Part shown: positions 1-11,251 of the stretch, in pieces
How the letters are laid out: each line of letters starts with the position of its first letter
How positions within the stretch are numbered: the first letter of the stretch is position 1
From: Cantharellus purpuraceus
Taxonomy: Eukaryota; Basidiomycota; Agaricomycetes; Cantharellales; Hydnaceae
Assembly: GCA_025174535.1 (NCBI GenBank)
Contig: JALBUN010000023.1
Span: 2,604,001 to 2,668,000, forward strand
Direction: 5' to 3'
Length of the DNA: 64,000 bases
Notes under the pieces: model-generated
What the model was told of the DNA's origin: nothing
The model's database searches: none
The model's input: only the letters and a program-made list of their open reading frames with translations
Program-made: the position numbers and the translations under genes

Positions 1-1009
1 AGATAATGTGACTCTGTGGCTGATTATGACCGTGTATAGGCTTGTGACACCCTTCCAACCCACTGTATTGTAAGTGTGCCCCTTTATGTTCAGGATTAAT
101 GTGAAGATAGCTGCCAGATCTCTCGTGGATCAAGTGGCACAATTCGATGAATTCCTGTCACCTCCCCCTGCAGAAGCACCATGGAAAAGCAATAATAGTT
201 TAGCCGCTATATTTATTGGCATAAACGATGTAGTGTGTGCACCTACTTATGCCACGTCAGCCTAAATCACTCGTACTCTTGCCCAGGGAAACTCATGGTA
301 CTTTGTAAGGATATGCTTTGTTTTGAAATCGAGACCAAGGTACTAATCTAGACATTCAGACAAATGTCACCCAGCAATACTTTCATCGCACGATTTTGAA
401 CCAGTACTTCGAGCAAGTGGAAAATCTCTACGAGAAAGGGATACGTTCGTTTTTATTCGTAAATGTTCCCCCGATTGATCGCGCCCCTCTTTTCATCGAG
501 CAAGGGGCGGCTGCCACTCTCGCGGTAAAAGCATCTCTTGCGGACTACAATGCACAGCTGTCAGGACAAGTGCAGGCTTTCCAGGCTCGCCACGAGGACC
601 TTGACCAGATCACTGTGTTCGACTCGAATAAGCTTTTCAACACCCTCCTGGATAGCGCGGAGATCTTCGGATGGGTTAATTCGACTGGCTTCTGCGAGGC
701 TTACCAAGTCTGTACTTGATTCATGAACAGTCTACGGACCTTGGCCTGACTGCTCGTGCAGAACGGTACACCTAAGACCACGACACAAGTTGCCGGGTGC
801 GCCCCCGTGTCCAGCTATTTGTGAGTGAAAACCAAACTCTACTTTGTGCTTGCACACATTTCAAATACCCCTCACGACAGCTGGCTGAATAGTTTGCACC
901 CTCTTTTCGTGATCCATGAGTGAGTTGGCCTGCGATGCCCAGTGACTTGGCTAAAATTGTTGACAGTATTCTCGCACATGCCATCTCCACAGAGTTGAGC
1001 AGATACTAA
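1..1009 (+). CDS. GDSL/SGNH esterase (CE16-like acetylesterase), 3' part
   Basis: This is the C-terminal part of a secreted-type GDSL esterase of the carbohydrate esterase 16 kind, which in fungi removes acetyl groups from plant polysaccharide fragments. The gene enters from the left and its GDS block is outside the window. Visible exons are about 40-69, 118-232, 287-304, 360-707, 762-820, 881-919 and 967-1009, with introns of 47-60 nt. Block III is the 'FIGIND' motif at about 212-229. The conserved 'FLFVNVPPIDRAPLF' stretch follows at about 450-495, and the catalytic His region reads 'FWLNSLHP' across the 820/881 junction. The protein ends in 'LAHAISTELSRY'. Family assignment rests on motif order. 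The substrate is not known from sequence. Confidence 0.8.
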
Positions 1010-1762
1010 TATGTAATACACGTACATGGCCCTGGCCAGGAATTCATCATATTAAGTCCTTCCGTACTGAATGACAAGTACTTAGTAGTTAAAGCGCCAG
1101 TCTATCACCGGTGACTGGAATATTCTGAGATATGGAGGAAGCGCAATTAGCTCGGAATGTGCTTCCTTAGGTTGAATGCCCAGTGAAGACAAGGCGGTTA
1201 CTGGACGTGCTAGACCCGTTGCCTTCGACAGCAAAAGCCATTTCTCCTAAGTGGTCCAGGCTAGTCTGGATCTGCGCCATGCGGCACGGCGGAAACGCCT
1301 GCCCTAAAGGAGGAAATAATATAAAAACGTCGGAGTTGGACTCGGGGTTGGGATTTCTATACCCCCTTGCTTTCGCAACTTGTCGTGCTCGCTGTCCACG
1401 GCCGATGAACTGCATCGAGGGAACTCGCAGGGAAATGGAATAACAGTGCAACGCATAGACTACGCGTGCCTCCGTATCAGCTTTCAAGTTGTCTTGTGGC
1501 TTGGAGAGTTCGTTAGAGGGGCATACATACAAATCGATAGATTGTCGAGACTCCACTACTTTGGATTAGAATTTACGAGAACGTTCGAGGCCCAGTGATG
1601 GATTAGATTTTCTATATGTTTTGCCCAGCAGCACCGCGCGTGTCTCGAGCCGCCAATGATCTGTTTTGAGCTCCTTCTCTACTAGACCTTACTTCACTTT
1701 AAGGCTCAATCTGGGCGTCTCGAGACTGTCCCTCAGGTTACTTGCTTGCTCTTTTCTGCCTG
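1010..1762. other. intergenic, no supported gene
   Basis: About 750 bp between the esterase stop and the DOA1 start. It contains a 129-codon minus-strand open frame (1167-1556) whose first codon is GTG and which has no recognisable domain. I do not support it as a gene. The last 300 bp should hold the DOA1 promoter. Confidence 0.6.
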
Positions 1763-4700
1763 TATGCTTTACAAGCTTTCTGCCACGCTAGCGGCCCACT
1801 CAGCGGATGTCAGTCTCACCGACCAATTTTTCGCAATGAAATCGATGCTCATCAGTCGCTATACGCGATAGGTCCGCGCAGTTGCATCCCCAAGCCCAAA
1901 TTTGGTGCTTTCTGCCTCCAGAGACACTACTGCCATTGCTTGGAATCGTACTGCACCTGGCTCATCTTTTCAGGCCACCAAGTTTCAGGCAAGTTCGCGG
2001 TACGCCAACGCTGTGGCATATTTGCCATCGTCTAGTGCAATAGAGCCAGGTACGTTTAGCTCTCGTTGAGGAGTTGGGGATAGCTGGAACTCTGGTCATA
2101 CAGGATATCTGGTTGCTGGAGGGCAGGATGCCATCATTACTGTATTCTCACTCGCTGCAGCCAAAGAAGAGCCAGATTTCACGCTTGTTGGGCATACAGA
2201 CAATGTGTGCTCCCTAAACACAAGCAGTGATGGGATTATATTATCAGGTTCTTGGGACAAGTGAGTGACTCCATATCCATTTCCTTCTTAATTTCTCTGA
2301 TACGTGTCAAAGAACGGCGAAGGTCTGGAAGGACTTTCAGTGCCTGTATACACTCGAGGGTCATGGTCAGGCCGTTTGGGCCGTTTTGGTGGTTGATTCG
2401 ACCCAGTATTTAACAGGTACAGTACTTGCTTCCTTCGGGATATGTGGCTCTCACCAGTCATGTTGAAAGCTTCTGCCGACAAAACAATCAAGTTGTGGCA
2501 TGAGCACAAACCTGTGCGTACATACAGTGGTCACACGGATGCGGTGCGCGGCCTAGCCTTCGTGCCTGATATCGGCTTTGCGTCGTGTGCCAACGATAGG
2601 TGGATGTCGCGTGCCTCTCACTTGTCAGTGATGTTTGACGTTGCCCTTGTAGTGAGATCCGCATTTGGACGACAGAAGGCGACCTTGTGTATACATTGTC
2701 CGGCCACACATCGTTTATTTACTCACTGTCGGTTCTTCCCACCGGTGAGATTGTTTCTGCAGGAGAGGACCGTACGGTTCGGATTTGGCGCGGTATGTCC
2801 ATGATGTCATGTCGCCGCGCTTGATTCATTCATTTTTTTTCTTTTTAGATGGAGAATGTGCTCAGATCATTGTTCATCCTGCCATCTCGGTTTGGACTGT
2901 TTCAACCATGCCAAATGGTGATATAGTTAGCGGCACTAGTGATGGCATTGTACGAGTCTTCAGCTACTCTGAAGAACGCTGGGCATCGGACAACGAACTC
3001 AAGACATACGAAGACCAAGTGACTAACCAGACCATAAACAAGTGAGCGCATTGATAGGACAACCTTTTCCAATTATTGACAAAGTGCAGGGAGCAAGTGG
3101 GCGATCTAAAGCAGTCCGATATCAAAGATCCAGATGCCCTCCAACAATCAGGTCTTCCCTTTCTCTGTTTCTGATTTAATGATATCTAACATATACACGC
3201 AAACAGGTCAAAACCATGGTCAAGTTCTTCTCGTACGGGAGGGCCAATCTATCAATGCGTATCAGGTGAGTTTTTCTATCAAGACAGTGATGACACCCGC
3301 TGGAACGTTTTCGTAGTGGGATAATCTATCGCAATCTTGGACAAAAGCGGGTCAAGTCGTTGATGCAGTGGGGTCTGGCCGAAAGCAACTCTATGAGGGT
3401 AAAGAATACGACTACGTCTTCGACGTTGACATTCAGGAAGGTGCACCCCCATTGAAGTTACCATACAATGCGTCAGGCAGGTGGTTCGTTTAATTCCTAC
3501 AATGCTACGCTCAAGTTCACACAGAGAATCCCTTTGAGGCCGCACAGCGCTTCTTGAACGCTCATGACTTGCCTCTGAGTTACCTTGATGAAGTCGTCAG
3601 CTTCATAGAGAAGAACACAACCGGGGTTCACATTGGCACATCAAACCAATACATAGATCCATACACAGGTAGGTGCCACTTTTTACATGATTCCGGCCGC
3701 ATTATTTATTCGTAATAGGTAGCTCTCGTTATCAGAGTACTGGGAGTTCTGTGCCTCCTACCAGAACCACGAGTACCAGTGCCTACATCGATCCATTTAC
3801 TGGCGCCTCGCGTTACTCGGGTGCTCCGTCACAAGCGCCTCCACCAATTGCGGCACCCGTTCCTCAACCGGTCCTTCCCATTGTGAGTTTCTTACCAGAC
3901 GGTCAGACGGTCCGCTTAGCTGCTGCCGTGATTCCAGATGGTCCCTATACCATTCAAACTAGCAAACGTTCCGGCAATGCGAAACAAGACGTACCAAATT
4001 AATGATGCTCTGAGGATGGAGATTGTGGGTTTTTTCTCAGGAGGCTGCTCTCTCATACTCATGTCATGCCAGTCGACGTCTGCACTTGCTGTCTCTTCTC
4101 AAGAGATGTACTCTGTGGATCAATTATTCGATTATCTCACATGCGCTACATCTTCGCCACCCCGACAATCTTCTCCCCCGAACAATTCTCATGTTGAAAC
4201 CGTTGTGCAAATACTCGAACGCTGGCCAGTATCTCAACGCTTCCCTGGTATATTGGTTTTTCGTCTCTCCACTATTCAACTGATGTCCAAGAGCAGTCAT
4301 CGACTTGGCTCGGCTCATGAGTGCATTCGCTCCTGCTGCTTACGGTGAACCGGGCCAAGGATTGGAATTTTTCAACGCATTGTTGGATGCGGCCGAGTGG
4401 TTGGAGCCGTGGACGCTTCCGCTTCCGAAGAGTCGAGAGACTAACATGCTACTGGCGCTACGGGGCATCGCTAATGGTTTCCAAGTACCTGATTCGCACA
4501 CATCTACATTGGACTGGGTACAGCCAGTACGTGCCTTGGGCTCATAGGTATCCGGATTCTTCTTGACGTCATATTGTCATTTAGATATTCGAGAGGCTCC
4601 TGCAAGCCCCATATGCCTCGCTTACAAAACCCCAGCGAGTTGTGATGGCCACGATCGCGTTCAAGTATGTAGCAAGCTGCCTACTTACTACATGCAGTTG

Positions 4701-5129
4701 GCTTACAAGCACCGATGCACCGCACAGTTTTTCCTGCATTGCTTTCACTGCTGACACTGATCCTGGAGCGCGAGAGGTCCACTTAAAGCTGATTACAAAC
4801 GTGCGGAAGAATTCGTTTTGGTAGCTTTTAAATGCTATTGACGCGTGTTTCATTGTCAAGATTTTATCCGACGATAATAGCGATGTTGAGGCCATATACC
4901 GTGCCCTGGCTGCACTAGGAAACTTTGTAAGTTATTTCGATCTGATTTTACGAGGGCCAGGAATTACTTAACGTCCCCTACTCAGTTACATATGTCGAAG
5001 AAGAAAGGACCACTGCCAAACACCGTGCAAAGGCAAGAGCTTCGAGCACTTGTGTTATCGCTGGTCTCCAAATTTTCAGAAGAGCGAGTGCAGAACATTG
5101 GTCGGGAATTGGTACAGCTTTTGGGGTAA
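1763..5129 (+). CDS. DOA1: Doa1/Ufd3 (PLAA-type WD40-PFU-PUL protein)
   Basis: Ubiquitin-binding adaptor of the Cdc48/p97 ATPase, acting in ubiquitin homeostasis and vacuolar/endosomal sorting. The start 'MLYKLSATLAAHSAD' is typical of the family. An N-terminal WD40 propeller runs to about 3040 (repeats such as 'GHTDNVCSL', 'ILSGSWDKTAKVWK', 'SADKTIKLW', 'GHTDAVRGLAF' and 'HPAISVWTVSTMPNGDIVSG'). It is followed by the PFU ubiquitin-binding domain at about 3400-3660 ('YVFDVDIQEGAPPLKLPYN') and a C-terminal PUL armadillo domain at about 3950-5129 ('PFKLANVPAMRNKTYQIND', 'VVQILERWPVSQRFP', 'LPLPKSRETNMLLALRGIA'). The gene has about a dozen small introns. The intron at 3477-3524 needs a GC donor to join 'LPYNAS' to 'ENPFEAAQRFL'. 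The apparent frame change near 3890 is a normal 56-nt intron. The family is clear; some exon edges in the PUL part are uncertain. Confidence 0.95.
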
Positions 5130-5397
5130 TCTGATTATATAATCGAAATTTTGTTCTTGGGTTTGGGAGGCATTATGCATTTTCTCATACGGCAATCATA
5201 TAATACAGAGCTGTGATGACTTAGATGGACATTGCTTGAGATGTAGTTTTTGTTTTTCGAGAGATGTCTTCTGCCACATTCGATTTCTGCGAGTCGAGTT
5301 GCGTCGCAACTTTCGTGTTGCCTTGATTTCAAACCGCCCCTTGCTTGGCATTGTGGACTGTCACGTTCAAATTGCGATTTGAAGCCTTTGAACGATT

Positions 5398-7231
5398 ATG
5401 AACCGATTGGCTATCTCGGTCACAGAGTTTGGACACATGCTGCATGCATGTCGTCCCCCTGGTGGGTGGGGGCGCTCGATAGGTCTCGGCCTCATTTCAA
5501 CTTTGGCTAGAACTGATCCTAGACCGACGGCGCAGCGGTGGCACATTCTGGAGGAGCTGACTCTACATGCCTGGTCTATCTCATCCACTCCTGGCTTTCG
5601 CGGCAGGGGGCACATGAAGGCCCTTCCCGGATGCTCTGCTTGTCTGTTGACCATTCTCTGCAACCTAGATCTTCTGAAATAGCAAACCATTGTCGTCAAT
5701 TTTGCGAGGAGCACTTGCACACACCGTCTCAGATTCTTCGTATTCCATGGTCACGACCTCCATATCCTGATCGTCCAGGAAGCAATGCCCCAATTGAGAG
5801 CATAGCGCGTAAAGCTCGCTACCATCTTCTGCTTCAAGCGATGAAAGATAACCATGCATCTGTGATTGCCATGGGTCATCACGCGGATGACCAGGTCGAG
5901 ACATTGATCATGAGGCTTGCTCGAACTGGAGCAACGGGCAATCTCGTGGGCATTCGTCGCTGCCGCCGATGGGGTATGGGGTCTTCTCCCAAGGGCCTAG
6001 ACTGGGCAGGCTCTTCCGGAATGTATCACTGGATCATAAGGCCGTTACTGACTGTTCCCAAAGTGAGAATGTTGCATCTGACAATCAAAAATACCCCTGA
6101 CATGATTATTCTTCTTAGGACCGCATACTAGCAACTTGCGAATTGCATGGGCTACATTACATCAATGATCCTACAAATTTTCAACCATTCCTGACGCCAC
6201 GCAACCTTGTGCGACATTTTCTCTCAGGACAGTCAATAGATGAAAAGGTGCGTGATTGAACTTGCTTTTCGATCCAGTCGTTTATCTATGTAGGATCTTG
6301 TGGGCCAACCAAAAGTAACACACCATGACGTCGGCAAAGTGAAGCAAGCCATCAGTGAGCTTGATGCTATAGGGTCGGCGAACACTGAAGTGTCTAAAAC
6401 GGCACCTCTCGTTGCAAGATTACATACCGCAGCGAGCCATATCTCGCACCTTCAGGATCGTATAGACGACAAAGGTGAGCCAAAGGACGCTTAAGGCGGG
6501 AGCATATACTCACCAGTCGCGTTCCAGTGACCCGGTATCTTATGGAATTCAGACGGCCATCAACTCCGTCAACCCTGCTCTTGTTAAACCCCTCAGAAGA
6601 ATTCATTCCCACAAAGGATGTACAACGAGCCGTTGTGCTGCGCATACTCCGATATGTCTCCCCGAAACCGTGGGGTGCACCGGAATCAGAAAGTCTGCGT
6701 CGCTCAATACGTTTACACCGCATCTGTGACCATCTTTGGAATTCTACAGAGCCCAGGCGAGCATTTTGCGGGGGTAGTGAGGTGATGTGGACGCCCGTGT
6801 CTCTTGGAACGGATAATCGTAAGCTCTCGGTCTTGGTCAAGAATGACAGGCGTACATCAGGAGATAGGCTGGGCTGGCTCGCCTCTCGACAGCCACCAAT
6901 TCAGCGGACCTGTGTGTCATCTCCTTGCATGCGGGATATCTCGCACCTCCTCGCCCATGACGCAGAGTGTGAACTTCTGTGGGATAACCGTTATGTCGTA
7001 ACACTGCGACCACATCTATTATCTCCCGAACTATTGGATTCATGCAGGTCTGGAGGATTGGTGACGATTGCTCCACATGGCAGATGGCTACTACCAAAAA
7101 TAGTCTGGCGAGCAAAGGAAGACGAAGTACTTTTGGGAGGTGTAGGTGTGGCCGTTCAAAAAACCTGGGAAGGTTTCATAAATTCCGCGTGGGTTGATTT
7201 TCGTTGGATACGCTCATTAGAAACAATATGA
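5398..7231 (+). CDS. tRNA(Ile)-lysidine synthetase, TilS/MesJ type
   Basis: PP-loop N-type ATP pyrophosphatase that in bacteria and organelles converts C34 of tRNA-Ile(CAU) to lysidine, so that it reads AUA. The signature 'SGGADST' (PP-loop SGGxDS) lies just after the first intron (5483-5535), and the typical lead-in 'CRPPGGW' is in exon 1. A second family motif 'GHHADDQVETLIMRLARTG' is at about 5870-5930. Later exons (6119 onward) carry the family's downstream region, including 'LHYINDPTN' and 'TRYLMEFRRP'. The start at 5398 is the first ATG in frame with the conserved N-terminus. No strong mitochondrial presequence is obvious, although the expected substrate would be the mitochondrial tRNA. 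The gene converges on SRP40, with 121 bp between the stop codons. Confidence 0.85.
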
Positions 7232-7352
7232 CATGCACATCGCAAAAAATCTATATCATTCCTTCTTAACTGGATGCGGGCAATGTCTCTAAACGGCGTG
7301 ATGGTATCTCGACGGCAAAACAAAAAGCTAACGGTAAATAATGTTTCCAATC

Positions 7353-8717
7353 TCAGTTAAATTTGATGCTGTGACTCTGCATCTAACGAGACATGGGGAT
7401 GTGAGCTGCTAGGAAAATTAATGAGACGAAAGAAGCCTACCGTTATTTCTCCACCACGATAACTTCCTCGTTTTTTTTTATTCTTTTCCTTCCTGAAACT
7501 GTCACCTCGTGTAACTATGAGGTCTTGATTCGCCCGTGTCCCATAGTCATTTGCAGATGCTCCCTGTCGACACCAATAAGAGTAACGCATGAAACCAAAA
7601 CTGAGACACGTACCCGGGCTACAAAAGCATTGTCCTTAAGACGTTCATCGTGATACTCCACCGCGTCCGCTTTGATGCGTTGGAAAGGCGTGTTACTCTT
7701 ACGGGGGTTCTTTCCGTTTGCTTTGCCATTCTGATTCGGGGCAGGGCTTGAGGTTTCCGTGACTGTAGCTGTGGTAACAGCGTTTCCACTCTCTGAAATC
7801 CGTCGCTTCTTGGTCGTTCTTACGGCTGACACGTCAGTGACAACGGTAGCTTCCGCTTTTGAAGTGTAAGCTGCAGCCTGGTCTACTGAATTCGAAGTTG
7901 TCGCCAGCTCAGACTCGCTCGAATCGCTGTCGGAATCACCGGAGCTGGAGGAGTCACTGGAGCTGGAGGCTGTAGACTTTGTGGACTTTCCCGATTTCTT
8001 GAAGATCGGATGGTCGGGCTTTTTTAAGGTTTTGCTTTGATGATTTCCTGGATCCGACTTATGATTCGAAGCCACAGTACGGGAGACAGCGGCTTGCCCA
8101 TTAGTTTTGGCTGCCTTAGCAGCTTTTGGAGAATCTAGGTCCTTCTTTGCGTTGAGTGATTTGCTTGAATCTAAAGAATCGCTAGAAGAGTCCGCTGTTG
8201 GGGGTAAGCGAAGATGATCGTGGGTGTACGGAACGAACGCACACTCCGAGCTCGAGCTTGACGAACTGTCATCATCAGCTGAGGATCCAGAGTCAGTTCA
8301 TGAAAATTGTGAAAGAGTAATACACACATGAGGAGTCACTTGAATCACTGTCAGATTCATTTTCGCTGTGTACTGGGCGATGAGCATGAATGCAGCGTGA
8401 CAGAACTCAGATTGACTGACGCCTCCGCTGCTTTCTTCTCTTTCCACCACTTCACTATTTCGTCCAATGAATCAACATTAGCAGGCACGTTGTCCTTGAG
8501 TACGACAATGTCCTTTACGGCCTTCTTCACTGCAGCAGCAGCCTTCACATGAGAGTGTGCAATCAAAAATGCATAGATCAGTGCATATGTGGCTAAGATG
8601 ACCAGGTAGAATATAGTGAGGATTGATCAATGTTTTTGGATACAGGGCATAATGAAGTAACTTACCTGCGAGATTACCATCTGAAGACCCATTCGACGTT
8701 GAAGTCTCTGCCGACAT
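7353..8717 (-). CDS. SRP40: Srp40/Nopp140-like nucleolar phosphoprotein
   Basis: Nucleolar chaperone of snoRNP/ribosome biogenesis factors. The N-terminus (from 8717) leads into a LisH-like helix '[20 protein letters not shown]'. The middle is rich in Ser/Asp/Glu and Lys, with acidic serine clusters such as '[19 protein letters not shown]' that are typical CK2 substrates. The C-terminal SRP40 domain is complete: '[20 protein letters not shown]', then, after an intron, '[20 protein letters not shown]' and 'SYRGGEIT', and a last small exon encoding 'MQSHSIKFN' that ends at 7353. About 330 aa. Its ATG lies 55 bp from the RIB4 ATG, in divergent orientation. Confidence 0.92.
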
Positions 8718-8772
8718 GATAACCTATCCACAGGCACCCACAGTCATTTACATATTCATTTCCCCAACTACC

Positions 8773-9438
<666 letters not shown>

Positions 9439-9670
9439 ATACCACATATTATCGTTGTAAATATTGTGTCTTATTCTCTATGTACTGCCAATATTTATTA
9501 TTCGATCCTCCATTGCAAAGCATTAATGTGTTTCCCTTTTGGGACGCTTACATACTGCTCTCTCACGGCTCAGATATTTGAAGTTCACAACTTGTACCGG
9601 TAAGTAGAATGCTCGCTGGATAGTCGGTTCGACAACTCCAAGCCGACACCGGAAATATTCAATATTGGAA

Positions 9671-10861
9671 ATGAAGAAAAAGGTGTCTTGCTAACCTTCA
9701 CACTTGGACGATGCAGGTTTATGAGAGCTTTTGTAGGTTCTGTTAATGGGGAAGAGTGGGAGTGGTAAGACGTCCATGCGCTCGGTCATTTTGTAAGTAG
9801 CAAGGCACAAATGAAGCTAGATGATAACTCGAGGAAAACATGGAACAGCTCTAACAACCCTGCTTCGCTCACTGGTCGCTTGGGTGCTACTATCGACGTG
9901 GAGCAGAACCATGTTCGGTTTCTCGGAGACCTCATACTCAACCTCTGGGATTGCGGGGGCCAGGAGTCGTTCATGGAACACTACCTGACAACGCAGCGAT
10001 CTACGATCTTCCAGCACGTCGGCGTTCTGATCTACGTCTTTGACGTCGAGTCGCGCGAGATGGACAAAGACCTGCAGTACTTTGACCAGTGCCTCAAGTC
10101 TCTGTCAACATACAGTCCTGATGCCGGTGTGTTCGTACTGATACACAAGATGGACCTTGTACGCGGCGACAGACAGGCCGTGTTCAAGAAGAAGAAGACC
10201 GAGCTCCAAGGGGCCAGTGGCGACGTTGACATGACCATATTCGGTACAAGTATCTGGGACGAAAGTCTGTACAAGGTGGGCCACACCCGACTGCTACTTG
10301 TTGGACGATTTTAATCTTCATGCGCGGGCGACTTCATCTTCATTCACAGGCCTGGTCGCGTATTGTACATAACCTCATTCCAAACGCGCCCATCCTCGCA
10401 CAACACCTCGCGATATTCGGCGAGGCCTGCGGCGCAACAGAGGTCATCCTATTCGAGCGCACCACCTTCCTCGTTATCGCGACGTCCTCGCCTACCGAGC
10501 AGACCAGCAGTGACCTATCAGCCGAAGGTGCCCATGGCGACCAGCCTGCCATGGAGTCTACACGGTACGAACGTACCTCGGAGCTAGTCAAGGGTTTCCG
10601 ACATTCATGTTCCCGCCTACGCGAGGAATTCCATTCATTGGAGATGGAACTCCCGGGTTTCACGGCCGTTCTTGACGAGCTGACACGTAATACGTACATC
10701 ATGGTGGTGGTCCATGATCCTGCAATTGGTATGGTACCAGGGATGCGACATTAACGCTTTGTATTCTCGATTGACTTCTTCTAGAAACGGCAGCGTTGAG
10801 GATGAACATCCGTCTCGCTCGACACAAGTTCGAAGAGCTGCAAGCGGACGGCGCAGTATAG
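9671..10861 (+). CDS. GTR1: Rag-type GTPase Gtr1 (RagA/B)
   Basis: Small GTPase of the Gtr1-Gtr2 heterodimer that signals amino-acid sufficiency to TORC1 at the vacuole (EGO complex). Exon 1 encodes only 'MKKK'. After the intron (9683-9736) comes 'VLLMGKSGSGKTSMRSVIF' with the P-loop. The next exon has 'LGATIDVEQNHVRFLG' (switch I), 'LNLWDCGGQESFMEHY' (G3/switch II) and 'HKMDL' (the Rag-specific G4). The C-terminal roadblock-like half follows: 'APILAQHLAIFGEACGATEV', 'FLVIA' and 'AALRMNIRLARHKFEELQ'. About 310 aa, a normal length. All signature motifs are intact. Confidence 0.95.
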
Positions 10862-11251
10862 CTATCCCTATTATCGTGCGACTCCCAGAAGTGAAAATGA
10901 TATTGAGTTCGCTTCCTTCTGAAGTACAGACGAAACTATACTATCGTTAACCCAGCACACATTTGATCAATGTATTGTAATCTCAGGCGCAACAAAGAAG
11001 CTAAAGTGGTAGGCCGATGAATGCTAAGAACAGAAGTGATTAGAGAAGTAAAGGCACTAAAGACAGTGTGGCAGCGCCATACACAGAAAGTCGAAACAGG
11101 ATCCAGAACTATACATTGGCTGAAAAGGAACGAAGAATAAAAAAGAGTAATATACACAGGTCTATCATGATGGATTTTTTTTCACGGCATTTTTGTGGCC
11201 TAGTTATGGGGATCGTGTTGGTTCACCGCGGTAATCGCTCAGCGTCATGCA
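10862..11251. other. convergent intergenic spacer
   Basis: 390 bp between the stop codons of GTR1 and the CAX exchanger. It should carry both 3' ends. No coding signal is seen. Confidence 0.6.

Noticed and set aside
70..966. Apparent micro-introns of 23-24 nt in the esterase gene
   Set aside because: Using the next acceptor (117 and 966) gives ordinary 47-48-nt introns and better family matches ('TVLSLVDQV' and 'VIHDILAHAIS').
1167..1556. 129-codon minus-strand open frame
   Set aside because: It begins with GTG, has no recognisable domain, and shows no splice context.
3870..3960. Frameshift in DOA1 before the PUL domain
   Set aside because: A canonical 56-nt gtgagt...ccag intron joins the two frames exactly, so no frameshift is needed.
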